From positions 434,001 through 498,000 of the forward strand of contig NZ_JAMQGP010000003.1 in the NCBI RefSeq assembly GCF_023703465.1: a stretch of DNA of 64,000 bases, in the 5' to 3' direction. Positions 26,732 to 36,223 of this stretch are shown piece after piece (within the stretch, counting starts at the first letter, position 1; each line of letters begins with the position of its first letter). A model generated the notes under the pieces. That model was not told the DNA's origin. It worked only from the letters and a program-made list of their open reading frames with translations, and ran no database searches. The position numbers were made by a program, and so were the translations under genes. Source of the DNA: Echinimonas agarilytica. Lineage in GTDB: Bacteria; Pseudomonadota; Gammaproteobacteria; Enterobacterales; Neiellaceae.

Positions 26732-26896
26732 ATGGCTGTTCAAAAGAGCAAGGTAACTCGTTCACGACGCGGCATGCGTCGTTCACACGATTCTTTAAGT
26801 GGTCCAACTTTGTCTGTAGACGCGACGTCTGGTGAAACTCACCTTCGTCACCACGTTACAGCTGACGGCTACTACAAAGGTCGTAAAGTAAAGTAA
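26732..26896 (+). CDS. rpmF: 50S ribosomal protein L32
   Basis: A 54-residue basic ribosomal protein, [20 protein letters not shown] through GRKVK. It is the canonical L32 start and [10 protein letters not shown] motif. Slightly shorter than the 57-residue enteric protein; no zinc-binding cysteines. AGTGAGGAGT gives a strong Shine-Dalgarno. Sits between yceD and plsX. Confidence 0.97.
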   Translation: MAVQKSKVTRSRRGMRRSHDSLSGPTLSVDATSGETHLRHHVTADGYYKGRKVK

Positions 26897-26906
26897 GGTT
26901 CATACC

Positions 26907-27929
26907 TTGCGTAATCTAACCGTCGCGTTAGATGTAATGGGGGGCGATTTCGGCCCCTCCATTACTTTATCAGCTGCTTCTCAAGCACTCTCCTTATACC
27001 CCAATCTTTATCTATTATTGGTCGGGCAGTCAGATACGATCCAATCTTGGTTATATTCCCAATCCAGTGATATCCAGAAACGCTGCTCAGTGATTCATTC
27101 CGAGCAAGTCATCGAAATGGACGAACGTCCTGTGTCTGCGCTTCGAAATAAACGCCAATCATCCATGAGACTTGCGTTAGACGCTGTGGCCAATGGTCAG
27201 GCACAAGCATGCGTGAGTGCAGGCAATACGGGGGCATTGATGGCTATTTCACGAATGGTGTTGAAAATGCTGCCGGGCATCGAACGGCCTGCGCTTATTG
27301 CGGCTTTGCCGACACTCAATGGCGGTCGCGTACATATGTTGGATTTGGGCGCAAATGTCGATTGTGACTCTGACACTCTGTTTCAATTTGCCTTAATGGG
27401 CTCAGCTATGACGCGCGTTGTTGAAGGCATTTCGCGCCCTCGCGTCGCTTTGCTTAATATTGGTGAAGAAGAGATCAAAGGCAACGATCAAATTAAACAG
27501 ACTGCGCAGCTACTTCATAATAGCGGTGATATTAATTACACCGGCTATATCGAGGGAAATGCTTTGTTTACAGGGCAAGCGGATGTTGTTGTTTGTGATG
27601 GTTTTGTTGGAAATATTTGTCTTAAAACCTGTGAAGGACTGACAAGCTTATTACTGTCGCGGTTATTTTCAGCGCAACGCACACCAGCATGGAAAAAGTG
27701 GTTGATTCGCAAGGTTTTTCCTGAAGTGATTAAACTGAAAGATGCGATGAACCCCGACCAGTACAATGGGGCAAGTTTGTTAGGATTGCGTGGAATTGTG
27801 GTCAAGAGCCATGGTAATGCTGACGAAAACGCAATGGCTACAGCGATTGGCGAAGCTGTCATCGAGATCGAACGGCAAGTCCCTGAGCGGATTGCCGACA
27901 CTCTGGAATCCGCCCTTATGGGCAAATAA
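26907..27929 (+). CDS. plsX: Phosphate acyltransferase PlsX
   Basis: A 340-residue peripheral enzyme that converts acyl-ACP to acyl-phosphate for phospholipid synthesis. N-terminal LTVALDVMGGDFGPS, ACVSAGNTGALMAISR and VCDGFVGNICLKT are diagnostic. The start is a TTG at 26907, 10 bp after rpmF with AAGG spanning the rpmF end; this gives the family N-terminus and no ATG lies closer. 12 bp before fabH. Confidence 0.96.
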   Translation: MRNLTVALDVMGGDFGPSITLSAASQALSLYPNLYLLLVGQSDTIQSWLYSQSSDIQKRCSVIHSEQVIEMDERPVSALRNKRQSSMRLALDAVANGQAQACVSAGNTGALMAISRMVLKMLPGIERPALIAALPTLNGGRVHMLDLGANVDCDSDTLFQFALMGSAMTRVVEGISRPRVALLNIGEEEIKGNDQIKQTAQLLHNSGDINYTGYIEGNALFTGQADVVVCDGFVGNICLKTCEGLTSLLLSRLFSAQRTPAWKKWLIRKVFPEVIKLKDAMNPDQYNGASLLGLRGIVVKSHGNADENAMATAIGEAVIEIERQVPERIADTLESALMGK

Positions 27930-27941
27930 AACCGAGTTTTC

Positions 27942-28898
27942 ATGTACGCAAGAATAATTGGAACAGGCAGCTACGCTCCGTCTACGGTTCGTACCAATGC
28001 CGACTTAGAAGCAATGGTTGAAACTAGCAATGAATGGATCCTTGAACGGACCGGCATTGCAGAACGACGTATTATTGGTAACGATGAGAGCATTACTGAT
28101 TTAGCCCGTCACGCATCTGTAAATGCACTTGAAGCGGCTGGTATTGATGCCGATGGTCTAGACATGATCATCGTTGCTACAGCAAGTAATGCACTTGCTT
28201 TTCCTAGTGTTGCCTGTCAGTTGCAATCTGCACTAGGCGTAAATTCTATTCCTGCATTTGATGTGGCCGCAGCCTGTTCGGGCTTTGTGTACGCACTGAG
28301 TGTTGCGGATCAATATATCAAAACGGGCTTTGCCAAAAGAATCTTGGTCGTCGGCGCAGACACATTGAGCAAAATGTGTGAACCGAATGATCGCACGACT
28401 ATTATTCTATTTGGAGATGCAGCGGCTGCTGTGGTGCTCGAAGCATCAGAAGAAACTGGCATATTGTCCACCCATTTGCATGCTGATGGTCGTCATACAG
28501 ACTTATTGAAAGCCTCTGTTCCTGCCCACGGTGAAGTATCGGGGCCAGACGATTACATGTTTATGAAGGGCAATGAGGTCTTTAAAGTGGCCGTTACTAA
28601 ACTGAGTGAAATTGTCGCAGAGACGCTCAAATCCAATGAGCTAGATAAACAGCAAATCGATTGGTTAGTGCCACACCAAGCGAACTTACGGATTATTGCA
28701 GCAACAGCTCGCAAGCTCAGTATGAGCATGGATCACGTTGTTGTGAATTTAGAACGCTACGGCAATACCTCTGCTGCATCAGTGCCCTTGGCTTTAGATG
28801 AAGCGGTCAGAGATGGGCGGATTCAACGTGGACAAACACTGTTGTTAGAAGCGTTCGGTAGTGGTTTTACTTGGGGCTCAGCCCTGATCAAATATTGA
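27942..28898 (+). CDS. fabH: 3-oxoacyl-ACP synthase III (FabH)
   Basis: A 318-residue initiating condensing enzyme that joins acetyl-CoA and malonyl-ACP. The catalytic triad is visible: Cys in [10 protein letters not shown] (about residue 112), His in VPHQANLRI and Asn in [10 protein letters not shown]. Length is the same as E. coli FabH. 20 bp before fabD in the fab operon. Confidence 0.97.
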   Translation: MYARIIGTGSYAPSTVRTNADLEAMVETSNEWILERTGIAERRIIGNDESITDLARHASVNALEAAGIDADGLDMIIVATASNALAFPSVACQLQSALGVNSIPAFDVAAACSGFVYALSVADQYIKTGFAKRILVVGADTLSKMCEPNDRTTIILFGDAAAAVVLEASEETGILSTHLHADGRHTDLLKASVPAHGEVSGPDDYMFMKGNEVFKVAVTKLSEIVAETLKSNELDKQQIDWLVPHQANLRIIAATARKLSMSMDHVVVNLERYGNTSAASVPLALDEAVRDGRIQRGQTLLLEAFGSGFTWGSALIKY

Positions 28899-28918
28899 TT
28901 CAATACAGGTAATCATAA

Positions 28919-29854
28919 ATGACATCTAAACGTGTATTTTTATTCCCAGGCCAAGGCTCTCAAACGGTAGGCATGCTCGGTGAATGGGCCACACACCCTG
29001 TTGTTAAACAGACCTTTGATGAAGCATCAGCCGTACTTGGCTATGATCTGGCTGATCTTATTCAGAACGGCCCAGCAGAAGAACTGAACAAAACATTTGT
29101 TGCGCAGCCAGCATTGCTAGCCACAAGCGTTGCTTTGTATCGTGCATACATTGCAGAAGACGGCGATGTACCTGACTATATGGCCGGACACAGTTTGGGC
29201 GAATATTCGGCATTAGTCTGCGCTGAAGCGATTCCTTTCGCGCAGGGTATTAAACTGGTAGAACAACGCGGCAAGTTTATGCAAGCCGCTGTTCCTGAGG
29301 GAACCGGTGGAATGGCTGCTATCATTGGTTTGCCCGCTGAGAAAGTTGTGGAGTGTTGTGCTGAAGCCGCAGATGGCGAAGTCGTGTCTGCCGTGAATTT
29401 TAACTCTCCAATTCAAACGGTGATAGCAGGCCAAGCAGAGGCCGTTGTTCGAGCAAGTGCGGTCTGTAAAGATGCTGGTGCTAAACGCGTGGTGCCGTTG
29501 CCAGTAAGTGTGCCATCTCATTGTGCTTTGATGGAACCTGCCGCAGCTCAATTGCAAGTTGCTCTGGGCGATGTTGATGTCAATTTGCCTCAAGTGTCGG
29601 TTGTGAATAATGCAGATGTGGCAATCCGAACTGAGCCTGATGCAATCATTGGTGCGCTTGTACGACAATTGTTCAGCCCTGTTCGCTGGTCTGAAACAGT
29701 CACTTGGTTGGCTGACGATGGCGTAACAGAGGCATATGAGTTCGGCCCAGGAGCGGTTCTCACAGGATTAATTAAACGCGCCGAAAAGCGTATTGCGATT
29801 AAAACAGTAAATACAGCTGAAGCCGCTGTATTGCTCGCGAACGGCGAAGAGTAA
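28919..29854 (+). CDS. fabD: Malonyl-CoA:ACP transacylase (FabD)
   Basis: A 311-residue enzyme that loads malonyl groups onto ACP. FLFPGQGSQTVGM at the N-terminus, nucleophilic Ser in AGHSLGEYSAL (about 92) and catalytic His in VPSHCALM (about 201) are intact. Next gene fabG begins 10 bp downstream. Confidence 0.97.
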   Translation: MTSKRVFLFPGQGSQTVGMLGEWATHPVVKQTFDEASAVLGYDLADLIQNGPAEELNKTFVAQPALLATSVALYRAYIAEDGDVPDYMAGHSLGEYSALVCAEAIPFAQGIKLVEQRGKFMQAAVPEGTGGMAAIIGLPAEKVVECCAEAADGEVVSAVNFNSPIQTVIAGQAEAVVRASAVCKDAGAKRVVPLPVSVPSHCALMEPAAAQLQVALGDVDVNLPQVSVVNNADVAIRTEPDAIIGALVRQLFSPVRWSETVTWLADDGVTEAYEFGPGAVLTGLIKRAEKRIAIKTVNTAEAAVLLANGEE

Positions 29855-29864
29855 GGGAAATTAA

Positions 29865-30602
29865 ATGTCGGATTTAACCGGACAAGTAGTATTAGTAACA
29901 GGTGCTAGCCGAGGTATTGGCCGTGCGACAGCAGAATTGTTAGCGGAGCAAGGCGCATTTGTTTTTGGCACTGCGACAAGCGACAATGGTGCGCAAGCGA
30001 TTAGCGACTACTTAGGTGACCAAGGTCATGGTTTAAAACTTAATGTGACAGATTCAGAGTCAGTTGCAGAAGTTTTTAAGACGATCAAGGAACTTAAAGG
30101 TGACATTGATATCTTAGTCAATAATGCCGGTATTACCCGTGACAACATTTTCATGCGCATGAAAGATGACGAATGGGAAGATGTGATTGATACCAATCTC
30201 ACGTCGCTGTTTCGTCTTTCTAAAGCAGTTGTGCGCGGCATGATGAAAAAGCGTGCGGGCCGAATTATCAACATTGGTTCGGTGGTTGGTACCATGGGTA
30301 ACGCAGGGCAGGCGAACTATGCTGCTGCTAAAGCGGGTTTGATTGGCTTTACCAAAGCCTTGGGACGAGAGCTTGCTTCTCGCAACATCACAGTCAACGC
30401 TGTAGCGCCAGGCTTCATCGAGACAGACATGACCCATGCTCTAGATGATGGACAAAAAGACGCGATTATGGGACAAGTACCTCTGAATCGTTTAGGATCG
30501 CCGAAAGAAATTGCTGCAACTGTTGCATTTTTGGCTTCTCCAGTGGCAGGTTACATCACTGGCGAAACCATTCATGTTAACGGTGGCATGTATATGGTTT
30601 AA
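29865..30602 (+). CDS. fabG: 3-oxoacyl-ACP reductase (FabG)
   Basis: A 245-residue NADPH-dependent short-chain reductase for the first reduction in fatty-acid elongation. TGASRGIG cofactor loop (about 13-20), NNAGITRDN, catalytic Ser in NIGSVVGTMG, and Tyr-x3-Lys as YAAAK are all present. Ends GGMYMV. About 175 bp, with a possible promoter, separate it from acpP. Confidence 0.97.
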   Translation: MSDLTGQVVLVTGASRGIGRATAELLAEQGAFVFGTATSDNGAQAISDYLGDQGHGLKLNVTDSESVAEVFKTIKELKGDIDILVNNAGITRDNIFMRMKDDEWEDVIDTNLTSLFRLSKAVVRGMMKKRAGRIINIGSVVGTMGNAGQANYAAAKAGLIGFTKALGRELASRNITVNAVAPGFIETDMTHALDDGQKDAIMGQVPLNRLGSPKEIAATVAFLASPVAGYITGETIHVNGGMYMV

Positions 30603-30661
30603 TACGCAGCGAAAAAACGCGCATCAGTTCCACAAAAAGCTGAAACTCAGCTATTCTTTTG

Positions 30662-30667
30662 TATAAT
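30662..30667 (+). promoter_or_regulatory. -10 element upstream of acpP
   Basis: TATAAT in the fabG-acpP gap, about 110 bp before the acpP start. No good -35 seen at standard spacing. A separate acpP promoter would fit the need for high ACP expression. Confidence 0.4.
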
Positions 30668-30777
30668 TTGTGGTTCGACCAGCGCATCATTGGGTTCAGG
30701 ATCTTGCATCTTGTAGCCGATTGAATAAACTACACAAAAATTTGCGCGAAGCGCTACTAGAAAGGAAAACAGCTATC

Positions 30778-31014
30778 ATGAGCACTATCGAAGAACGCGT
30801 TAAGAAGATCATCATCGAACAACTTGGTGTTAAAGAAGAAGAAGTTAAGTCAGAATCTTCTTTCGTAGATGATTTGGGCGCTGACTCTCTGGATACAGTT
30901 GAGCTAGTAATGGCTCTTGAAGAAGAGTTCGATACAGAGATTCCGGATGAAGAAGCCGAGAAGATCACTACTGTTCAAGCAGCCGTAGATTACATCTTGG
31001 CTCACCAAGACTAA
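30778..31014 (+). CDS. acpP: Acyl carrier protein
   Basis: A 78-residue acidic carrier protein for fatty-acid synthesis. The 4'-phosphopantetheine site is Ser in [10 protein letters not shown] (about residue 37). Almost identical to other gammaproteobacterial ACPs. ATG at 30778 with GAAAGGAAAA upstream; longer in-frame starts are not family-like. A strong terminator follows, partly separating it from fabF. Confidence 0.98.
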   Translation: MSTIEERVKKIIIEQLGVKEEEVKSESSFVDDLGADSLDTVELVMALEEEFDTEIPDEEAEKITTVQAAVDYILAHQD

Positions 31015-31028
31015 TCCAATAGGTTTCT

Positions 31029-31062
31029 AATTAAGGCGGCTATTCAGCCGCCTTAATTTTTT
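31029..31062 (+). terminator. Terminator after acpP
   Basis: Stem TTAAGGCGGC / GCCGCCTTAA with a TATTCA loop and a T-run. It would raise acpP transcript over fabF. Confidence 0.88.
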
Positions 31063-31081
31063 ATAAGACAGTCAGGAGGGT

Positions 31082-32323
31082 ATGGTGTCCAAACGTCGTA
31101 TTGTTGTTACTGGTATGGGTGTTTTATCGCCTGTCGGTAATTCCATAAAAGAGGCCTGGCCAAATCTATTGGCAGGTAAGAGTGGCATCACAAACATCGA
31201 ACATTTCGATGCGGCCCAATTTCCAACACGCTTCGCTGGATTGATTCAAGATTTCAACATTGAAGAGTACATCTCTAAAAAAGATGCTCGTAAAATGGAT
31301 GACTTTATTCAATATGGCATTGCCGCAGGTATCCAAGCTCTCAAAGACTCGGGTATTGAAGTGACAGAAGACAATGCTCACCGTATTGGTGCAGCAATTG
31401 GTTCTGGCATTGGTGGTTTAGGTTTAATTGAACAAAACCACAGCAATTTAGAAGCAAACGGTCCTCGTAAGATTTCTCCATTCTTCGTTCCATCTACCAT
31501 CATCAATATGGTAGCAGGGCATTTATCGATTATGTATGGCCTGAAAGGTCCAAACATTGCGATTACTACAGCCTGTACTACTGGCGTTCATAACATTGGT
31601 CATGCCGCACGCATGATTGCTTATGGTGATGCTGATGTGATGGTTGCAGGTGGATGTGAGAAAGCTTCAACACCTTTGGGAATGGGTGGTTTTGGTGCTG
31701 CACGTGCATTATCAACTCGCAATGACGAACCGCAAAAGGCGAGTCGTCCATGGGACAAAGACCGAGATGGTTTTGTCTTGGGTGATGGTGCAGGTGTCAT
31801 GGTACTCGAAGAGTATGAGCATGCCAAAGCACGTGGCGCTAAGATTTATGCAGAATTAGCTGGTTTTGGCATGAGTGGTGATGCATTTCATATGACCTCT
31901 CCACCGGCTGATGGTTCTGGTGCCGCGGCTTCAATGCAAAATGCATTGAACGACGCTGATGTGTCGCCAGAGGTAGTTGGTTATATCAACGCTCATGGCA
32001 CTTCGACGCCTGCAGGTGATATTGCTGAGACCAACGCCGTTAAATCTGTTTTTGGTCAACATGCGTATGATTTAAAAGTGAGCTCTACTAAATCGATGAC
32101 AGGACACCTATTAGGTGCTGCGGGTTCAGTGGAAGCTATCTTTACAATTTTAGCGCTGTGTGACCAAGAGATCCCACCTACCATTAATCTGGATAACCCA
32201 GATGAAGGTTGTGATTTGGATTACGTACCTCATGTAGCTGCGAAACACACAATGGAATACGCATTGTGCAACTCGTTTGGCTTTGGTGGTACCAATGGAA
32301 GCTTATTGTTTAAGCGCGTTTAA
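31082..32323 (+). CDS. fabF: 3-oxoacyl-ACP synthase II (FabF)
   Basis: A 413-residue elongation condensing enzyme. The nucleophile is Cys in TTACTTG (about 164), with His in [11 protein letters not shown] (about 304) and [11 protein letters not shown] (about 341). [15 protein letters not shown] is the typical start. AGGAGG precedes the ATG. Length equals E. coli FabF. Terminator after it; pabC begins 90 bp downstream. Confidence 0.97.
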   Translation: MVSKRRIVVTGMGVLSPVGNSIKEAWPNLLAGKSGITNIEHFDAAQFPTRFAGLIQDFNIEEYISKKDARKMDDFIQYGIAAGIQALKDSGIEVTEDNAHRIGAAIGSGIGGLGLIEQNHSNLEANGPRKISPFFVPSTIINMVAGHLSIMYGLKGPNIAITTACTTGVHNIGHAARMIAYGDADVMVAGGCEKASTPLGMGGFGAARALSTRNDEPQKASRPWDKDRDGFVLGDGAGVMVLEEYEHAKARGAKIYAELAGFGMSGDAFHMTSPPADGSGAAASMQNALNDADVSPEVVGYINAHGTSTPAGDIAETNAVKSVFGQHAYDLKVSSTKSMTGHLLGAAGSVEAIFTILALCDQEIPPTINLDNPDEGCDLDYVPHVAAKHTMEYALCNSFGFGGTNGSLLFKRV

Positions 32324-32351
32324 ATCTCGCTTTAAGCTTTATATCCTGATG

Positions 32352-32384
32352 AAAGCCTGATAGTTTTTGCTGTCAGGCTTTTTT
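32352..32384 (+). terminator. Terminator after fabF
   Basis: Stem AAAGCCTGATAG / CTGTCAGGCTTT (one G-U pair) followed by T-run. Confidence 0.85.
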
Positions 32385-32413
32385 GTATTTAATGACGTGT
32401 GCGAACATTAGCA

Positions 32414-33226
32414 ATGTGGATTAACGGACAACTAAACACCTCGATAGATCCCACTGACCGATCGGTTAGTTTTGGTGATGGTGTGTTTACAACATGTCGC
32501 GTTGTTCATGGCAAAATTGAACATCTTGAACTTCATCTTCAACGATTAAAGCGTGGCTGTCATGCGTTAAGTATTAAGAGTGTTGATTGGGCTTTGCTTG
32601 AGCATGAAATGCACCAGGCGGCTTCTTCAACCGATACCTATAGCGTATGCAAAGCTATTGTGTCTCGGGGCTGTGGTGGACGTGGTTATAGTCCTGAACA
32701 AGTTACTTGCCCAACTCGAATCGTCGGTATATTTGACTTCCCCAGCTTTGTCAGTGAATGGCGCCATCATGGTATTGCATTGGTTCTTGGCTCGCTAAAG
32801 CTTGGCGTGCAACCGGCTTTGGCCGGACACAAAACCCTTAATCGACTCGAACAAGTGCTCGGTAAGCAGGAGTTAATTGCGCAAGGAGCGCTTGAAGGCG
32901 TTTTCTGTGACAGTAATGGTTACGTGGTGGAATGTAACGCGTCCAATTTGTTTTGGCGCAAGGGAACAGAGATTTTCACGCCTCGTTTAAACCAAGCTGG
33001 CGTTGCTGGAATTTGTCGTCAACGCATTTTGCAATATTGCGCTGAACATCACACTGTTGTGAACGAAGTTTCGGTGTATCCAGCACAACTTGAAGATGCC
33101 GATGAGATGTTCATCTGCAACGGAGTTATGGGCCCAGTCCCTATTACTCATTTCCAACAACATCAGTTTGTTTCTCACTTCTTCTGTCGTTTGTTGCAAA
33201 AGGAATTGGATCCTCTCAATGTCTAA
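32414..33226 (+). CDS. pabC: Aminodeoxychorismate lyase
   Basis: A 270-residue PLP enzyme that releases p-aminobenzoate for folate synthesis. FGDGVFTTCRVVHGKI near the N-terminus and the PLP lysine in AGHKTLNRLEQVL (about residue 140) mark the family, and DSNGYVVECNASNLFW follows. ATG at 32414 gives the E. coli-like start and length; a GTG at 32399 is an alternative. Overlaps mltG by 8 bp. Confidence 0.92.
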   Translation: MWINGQLNTSIDPTDRSVSFGDGVFTTCRVVHGKIEHLELHLQRLKRGCHALSIKSVDWALLEHEMHQAASSTDTYSVCKAIVSRGCGGRGYSPEQVTCPTRIVGIFDFPSFVSEWRHHGIALVLGSLKLGVQPALAGHKTLNRLEQVLGKQELIAQGALEGVFCDSNGYVVECNASNLFWRKGTEIFTPRLNQAGVAGICRQRILQYCAEHHTVVNEVSVYPAQLEDADEMFICNGVMGPVPITHFQQHQFVSHFFCRLLQKELDPLNV

Positions 33227-34241
33227 ATGGTTACGTTTCATTGGTTTATTCGTTGTGGTTGCAGCGCTTGTCGCCGGTGCAGCTTGGCAATATTATCAAT
33301 ATCAAATGAAGCAATTTTTGCTTCAACCCGTTGTTATTTCTTCACCTCAAGTCATCCAGGTTTTACCGGGCAAGTCGGTGAAGTCATTGATGCGTGACTG
33401 GCAGCAAAATGGCTGGATTGAAAACGCTAATTACATGCGGTGGTTGCTAAAACGCCAACCTGAATTTGGCAAAATTCGAGTGGGGACCTATCAAATTGAA
33501 ACAGATCAGAGCTTGCTTCAAAGCTTAGAACATTTGATTTCTGGGGCTGAGCATCAATATTCAATGACCTTTGTTGAGGGCAGCCGTTGGGCCGATTGGC
33601 AAACACAGCTTGCGCAGGCCGACACGCTCAATTCCTCGCCAATATTGAATCAACAGCAAGCCTTGTTGCAACACTTAGGTATTGAGCACCCCCTCATTGA
33701 GGGATGGCTTTACCCTGATACATATTTCTATACCCAAGGCACGCCTTCATTAACAATTGTAGAGCGCGCACATGATCGCATGAAGCAAATGCTTAAAGAG
33801 GCTTGGGCAAAGCGTCAACAAGAAAGCGATGATCATATCAAGACACCCTATGAAGCGCTGATTTTGGCGTCAATTATTGAAAAAGAAACGGGTCAACCTG
33901 ACGAGCGGCCCACTATTGCATCAGTGTTTCACAATCGTTTTGATCTGCGAATGCGTTTACAAACCGACCCCACCGTTATTTATGGAATGGGCGACCGGTA
34001 CGAAGGCAACATTACCAAAGCTGATTTACGTGAGGCCACTGCTTACAACACTTATGTTATTCGGGGGTTACCGCCAACGCCTATTGCAATGCCCGGTATT
34101 GAGGCCATAGAAGCGGCCATTAATCCGATTGAAACAGACTATTTATACTTTGTAAGTCAAGGCAATGGGCGCCATGTGTTTTCTAAAACGTTGCAAGAAC
34201 ATAATGCCAATGTTCGTCGCTACATATTGAATCGGGAGTAA
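33219..34241 (+). CDS. mltG: Endolytic murein transglycosylase MltG
   Basis: A 340-residue inner-membrane enzyme that cleaves nascent glycan strands. One N-terminal transmembrane helix (FIGLFVVVAALVAGAAW), a LysM-like part, then the YceG domain with catalytic Glu in LASIIEKETGQPDERP (about 218) and RLQTDPTVIYG. Length equals E. coli MltG. ATG at 33219 overlaps the pabC stop (ATGTCTAA), implying coupling. Confidence 0.95.
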   Translation: MSKWLRFIGLFVVVAALVAGAAWQYYQYQMKQFLLQPVVISSPQVIQVLPGKSVKSLMRDWQQNGWIENANYMRWLLKRQPEFGKIRVGTYQIETDQSLLQSLEHLISGAEHQYSMTFVEGSRWADWQTQLAQADTLNSSPILNQQQALLQHLGIEHPLIEGWLYPDTYFYTQGTPSLTIVERAHDRMKQMLKEAWAKRQQESDDHIKTPYEALILASIIEKETGQPDERPTIASVFHNRFDLRMRLQTDPTVIYGMGDRYEGNITKADLREATAYNTYVIRGLPPTPIAMPGIEAIEAAINPIETDYLYFVSQGNGRHVFSKTLQEHNANVRRYILNRE

Positions 34242-34244
34242 GCT

Positions 34245-34883
34245 TTGAGCGGAAAGTTCATTGTTATTGAAGGCCTTGAAGGCGCAGGTAAATCCACTGC
34301 TAGCCACTGTGTCCGAGATATCTTAATGCAGCGAGGCATTACACTAGAGCAATGCAGAGAGCCCGGTGGAACGGGTTTGGGCGAAGCACTACGTGAATTG
34401 GTTAAAAGCCCAGATCTTGAAGATAGCCCTTGCGCTAAAGCAGAGTTGTTGCTGATGTACGCGAGCCGCGCTCAATTGGTCGAAACACGGATCAAACCTG
34501 CGTTGGGCAAAGGCAGTTGGGTATTAGGTGATCGCCACGATTTATCGTCACAAGCCTACCAGGGGGGAGGGCGCCAACTCTCTCAAGCAATGCTTGCGCA
34601 AATGAGAGACTTAGTGTTGGGTGACTTTAGGCCTGATCTAACCATCTACATGGACATTGATCCTGTGATTGGTTTGGAACGAGCCGGTCGACGAGGCGCG
34701 CTTGACCGCATAGAACAAGAGTCGCTCGACTTTTTTCATCGCACACGCGCACGATATCTTGAACTCGCTGAGGGGGATGCTTCCATTGTGACCATTGATG
34801 CTAGTCAATCTCTGGAAAAAGTAGAGGCTGATATTGCGGATGCTGTGAACGCGCGTATTTCATCTTGGCTCAGCCATGACTGA
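34245..34883 (+). CDS. tmk: Thymidylate kinase
   Basis: A 212-residue kinase making dTDP from dTMP. P-loop GLEGAGKST (about 8-16), [15 protein letters not shown] and the lid region [11 protein letters not shown] are visible. The start is a TTG at 34245 with GGGAGTAAG upstream; it gives the family start [10 protein letters not shown]. Overlaps holB by 8 bp. Confidence 0.96.
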   Translation: MSGKFIVIEGLEGAGKSTASHCVRDILMQRGITLEQCREPGGTGLGEALRELVKSPDLEDSPCAKAELLLMYASRAQLVETRIKPALGKGSWVLGDRHDLSSQAYQGGGRQLSQAMLAQMRDLVLGDFRPDLTIYMDIDPVIGLERAGRRGALDRIEQESLDFFHRTRARYLELAEGDASIVTIDASQSLEKVEADIADAVNARISSWLSHD

Positions 34884-35874
34884 GTTATTTCCATGGCAAG
34901 CGACGAGTCAAAACTATCTATTGCAACTGATTGCATCTGATAGGCTCCCTCATGCAATGTTATTTAGCGGCACTCATGGTATTGGTAAAGGAAGACTCGT
35001 TGAGTGGCTGGCTCATCGCTTATTGTGCCATCAGCCAACGTCTCAAGGTGCTTGTGGTGTTTGCCGAAGTTGCTTGCTGCTCAAAGCTGGCAGTCACCCT
35101 GATTTAATTCAAATTGAAAGTGACAAAGCCAGCATCGGCGTCGACTTAATTCGACAAGCCATCACCAGCTTGAGTGAAACTGCACATCAGCAAGGAGCGC
35201 GAGTGGTGATCATCGAACACGCTCAAAACATGACGGAATCTGCGTCTAACGCATTGCTTAAAACGCTTGAAGAGCCAGGCCGGCAAAGCTTTCTTTTGCT
35301 CACTAGCCCAAGCGCGAGTCAGCTGATGGCAACAATCACCAGCCGATGCCAAAACTATGTTGTACCTGTGCCTGATGAAAACATCGCGCTTGAATGGTTG
35401 CAGCAACAAGGGAGTGACGCAACCGAAGCACACCTTCGGCTCAATTGTGGTGCTCCATTAGTCACTCAAAAATTTGTGTCTGATGGTAACCATCTTCGGC
35501 TCGATGCATTTCTAGTGCGAATGCTGGGTGTGCTGAAAGGCCAAGTTCCTGCTCAAGAGTTGGTTGATGAAGCGGTGGCAGACTCGCCTGAGTCGTTTGC
35601 TTGGCTTTGCGCTCTATTGTTAGATGTACAAAAAGTCATGGCGGGTGCCAGCAAAGACTATTTGGTGTTTGCTAATCATTGGACTGAGTTACAAGGTGTC
35701 GCCGCTATGTATGATCATCAGTGCCCTGATTGGGCTCCTTGGCTGTCTCGTTGGCAGTTGGCCTTGTCGGGGCGAGGTCTAAATTTAAGTATGCAATGGC
35801 AGGCGATGCTATCAGAGTTGTCCTTGCAACTGGGGGCTGAATCGGCTCTAACCTTGAGCGGGAAACTCCCGTAA
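34876..35874 (+). CDS. holB: DNA polymerase III delta' subunit
   Basis: A 332-residue clamp-loader subunit. GTHGIGKG replaces a true Walker A, and a zinc finger CxxCxxC-type motif (GACGVCRSC) follows. [13 protein letters not shown] and TSRCQ are typical of the family. Starts inside tmk (ATGACTGA). It works with DnaX, encoded 29 kb away in this window. Confidence 0.94.
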   Translation: MTELFPWQATSQNYLLQLIASDRLPHAMLFSGTHGIGKGRLVEWLAHRLLCHQPTSQGACGVCRSCLLLKAGSHPDLIQIESDKASIGVDLIRQAITSLSETAHQQGARVVIIEHAQNMTESASNALLKTLEEPGRQSFLLLTSPSASQLMATITSRCQNYVVPVPDENIALEWLQQQGSDATEAHLRLNCGAPLVTQKFVSDGNHLRLDAFLVRMLGVLKGQVPAQELVDEAVADSPESFAWLCALLLDVQKVMAGASKDYLVFANHWTELQGVAAMYDHQCPDWAPWLSRWQLALSGRGLNLSMQWQAMLSELSLQLGAESALTLSGKLP

Positions 35875-35926
35875 CTTCTTGTTTCAATGGGTACGACAAG
35901 TGCCTGCAATGAATGGGTGTGAACAC

Positions 35927-36223
35927 ATGTCGGTAATCGTCCCCTTATGGCTACTATGGTTGGTCTTATGGTTTGTATTCACATATATGATTGTTCGCCA
36001 ATCGAAAAAGCTGATTGCCAACATTCAAGCCCATGATGCGGATTATATTTTTCCGGGGTGGAAGACCTTTCTTTTGCAAATGTGGCAACAGAAATTTGAC
36101 TACGACCAAGAGTCCGAACTGTATTATTTGTGTGTGGACTACCGAAAATTGTTGAGAGTTTGGGTTTTTATGGCCATCTTAGTTGCAGTGGTTCGATTCA
36201 TAATCTTGGTGATGAATGTATAA
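35927..36223 (+). CDS. Small two-helix membrane protein, unknown
   Basis: A 98-residue protein from ATG 35927 (an earlier in-frame start at 35879 is possible). Hydrophobic helix at the N-terminus (VPLWLLWLVLWFVFTYMIV), a charged central part with FPGWKTFLLQMWQQKFDYD, and a second helix at the C-terminus. No family recognised. It occupies the place where pilZ or tatD genes often follow holB, and overlaps the following lipoprotein gene by 8 bp, so the two are probably co-translated. Confidence 0.7.
   Translation: MSVIVPLWLLWLVLWFVFTYMIVRQSKKLIANIQAHDADYIFPGWKTFLLQMWQQKFDYDQESELYYLCVDYRKLLRVWVFMAILVAVVRFIILVMNV

Noticed and set aside
33090-33218. Longer mltG start inside pabC
   Set aside because: The extra residues are out-of-frame pabC DNA; ATG 33219 gives the exact family length.
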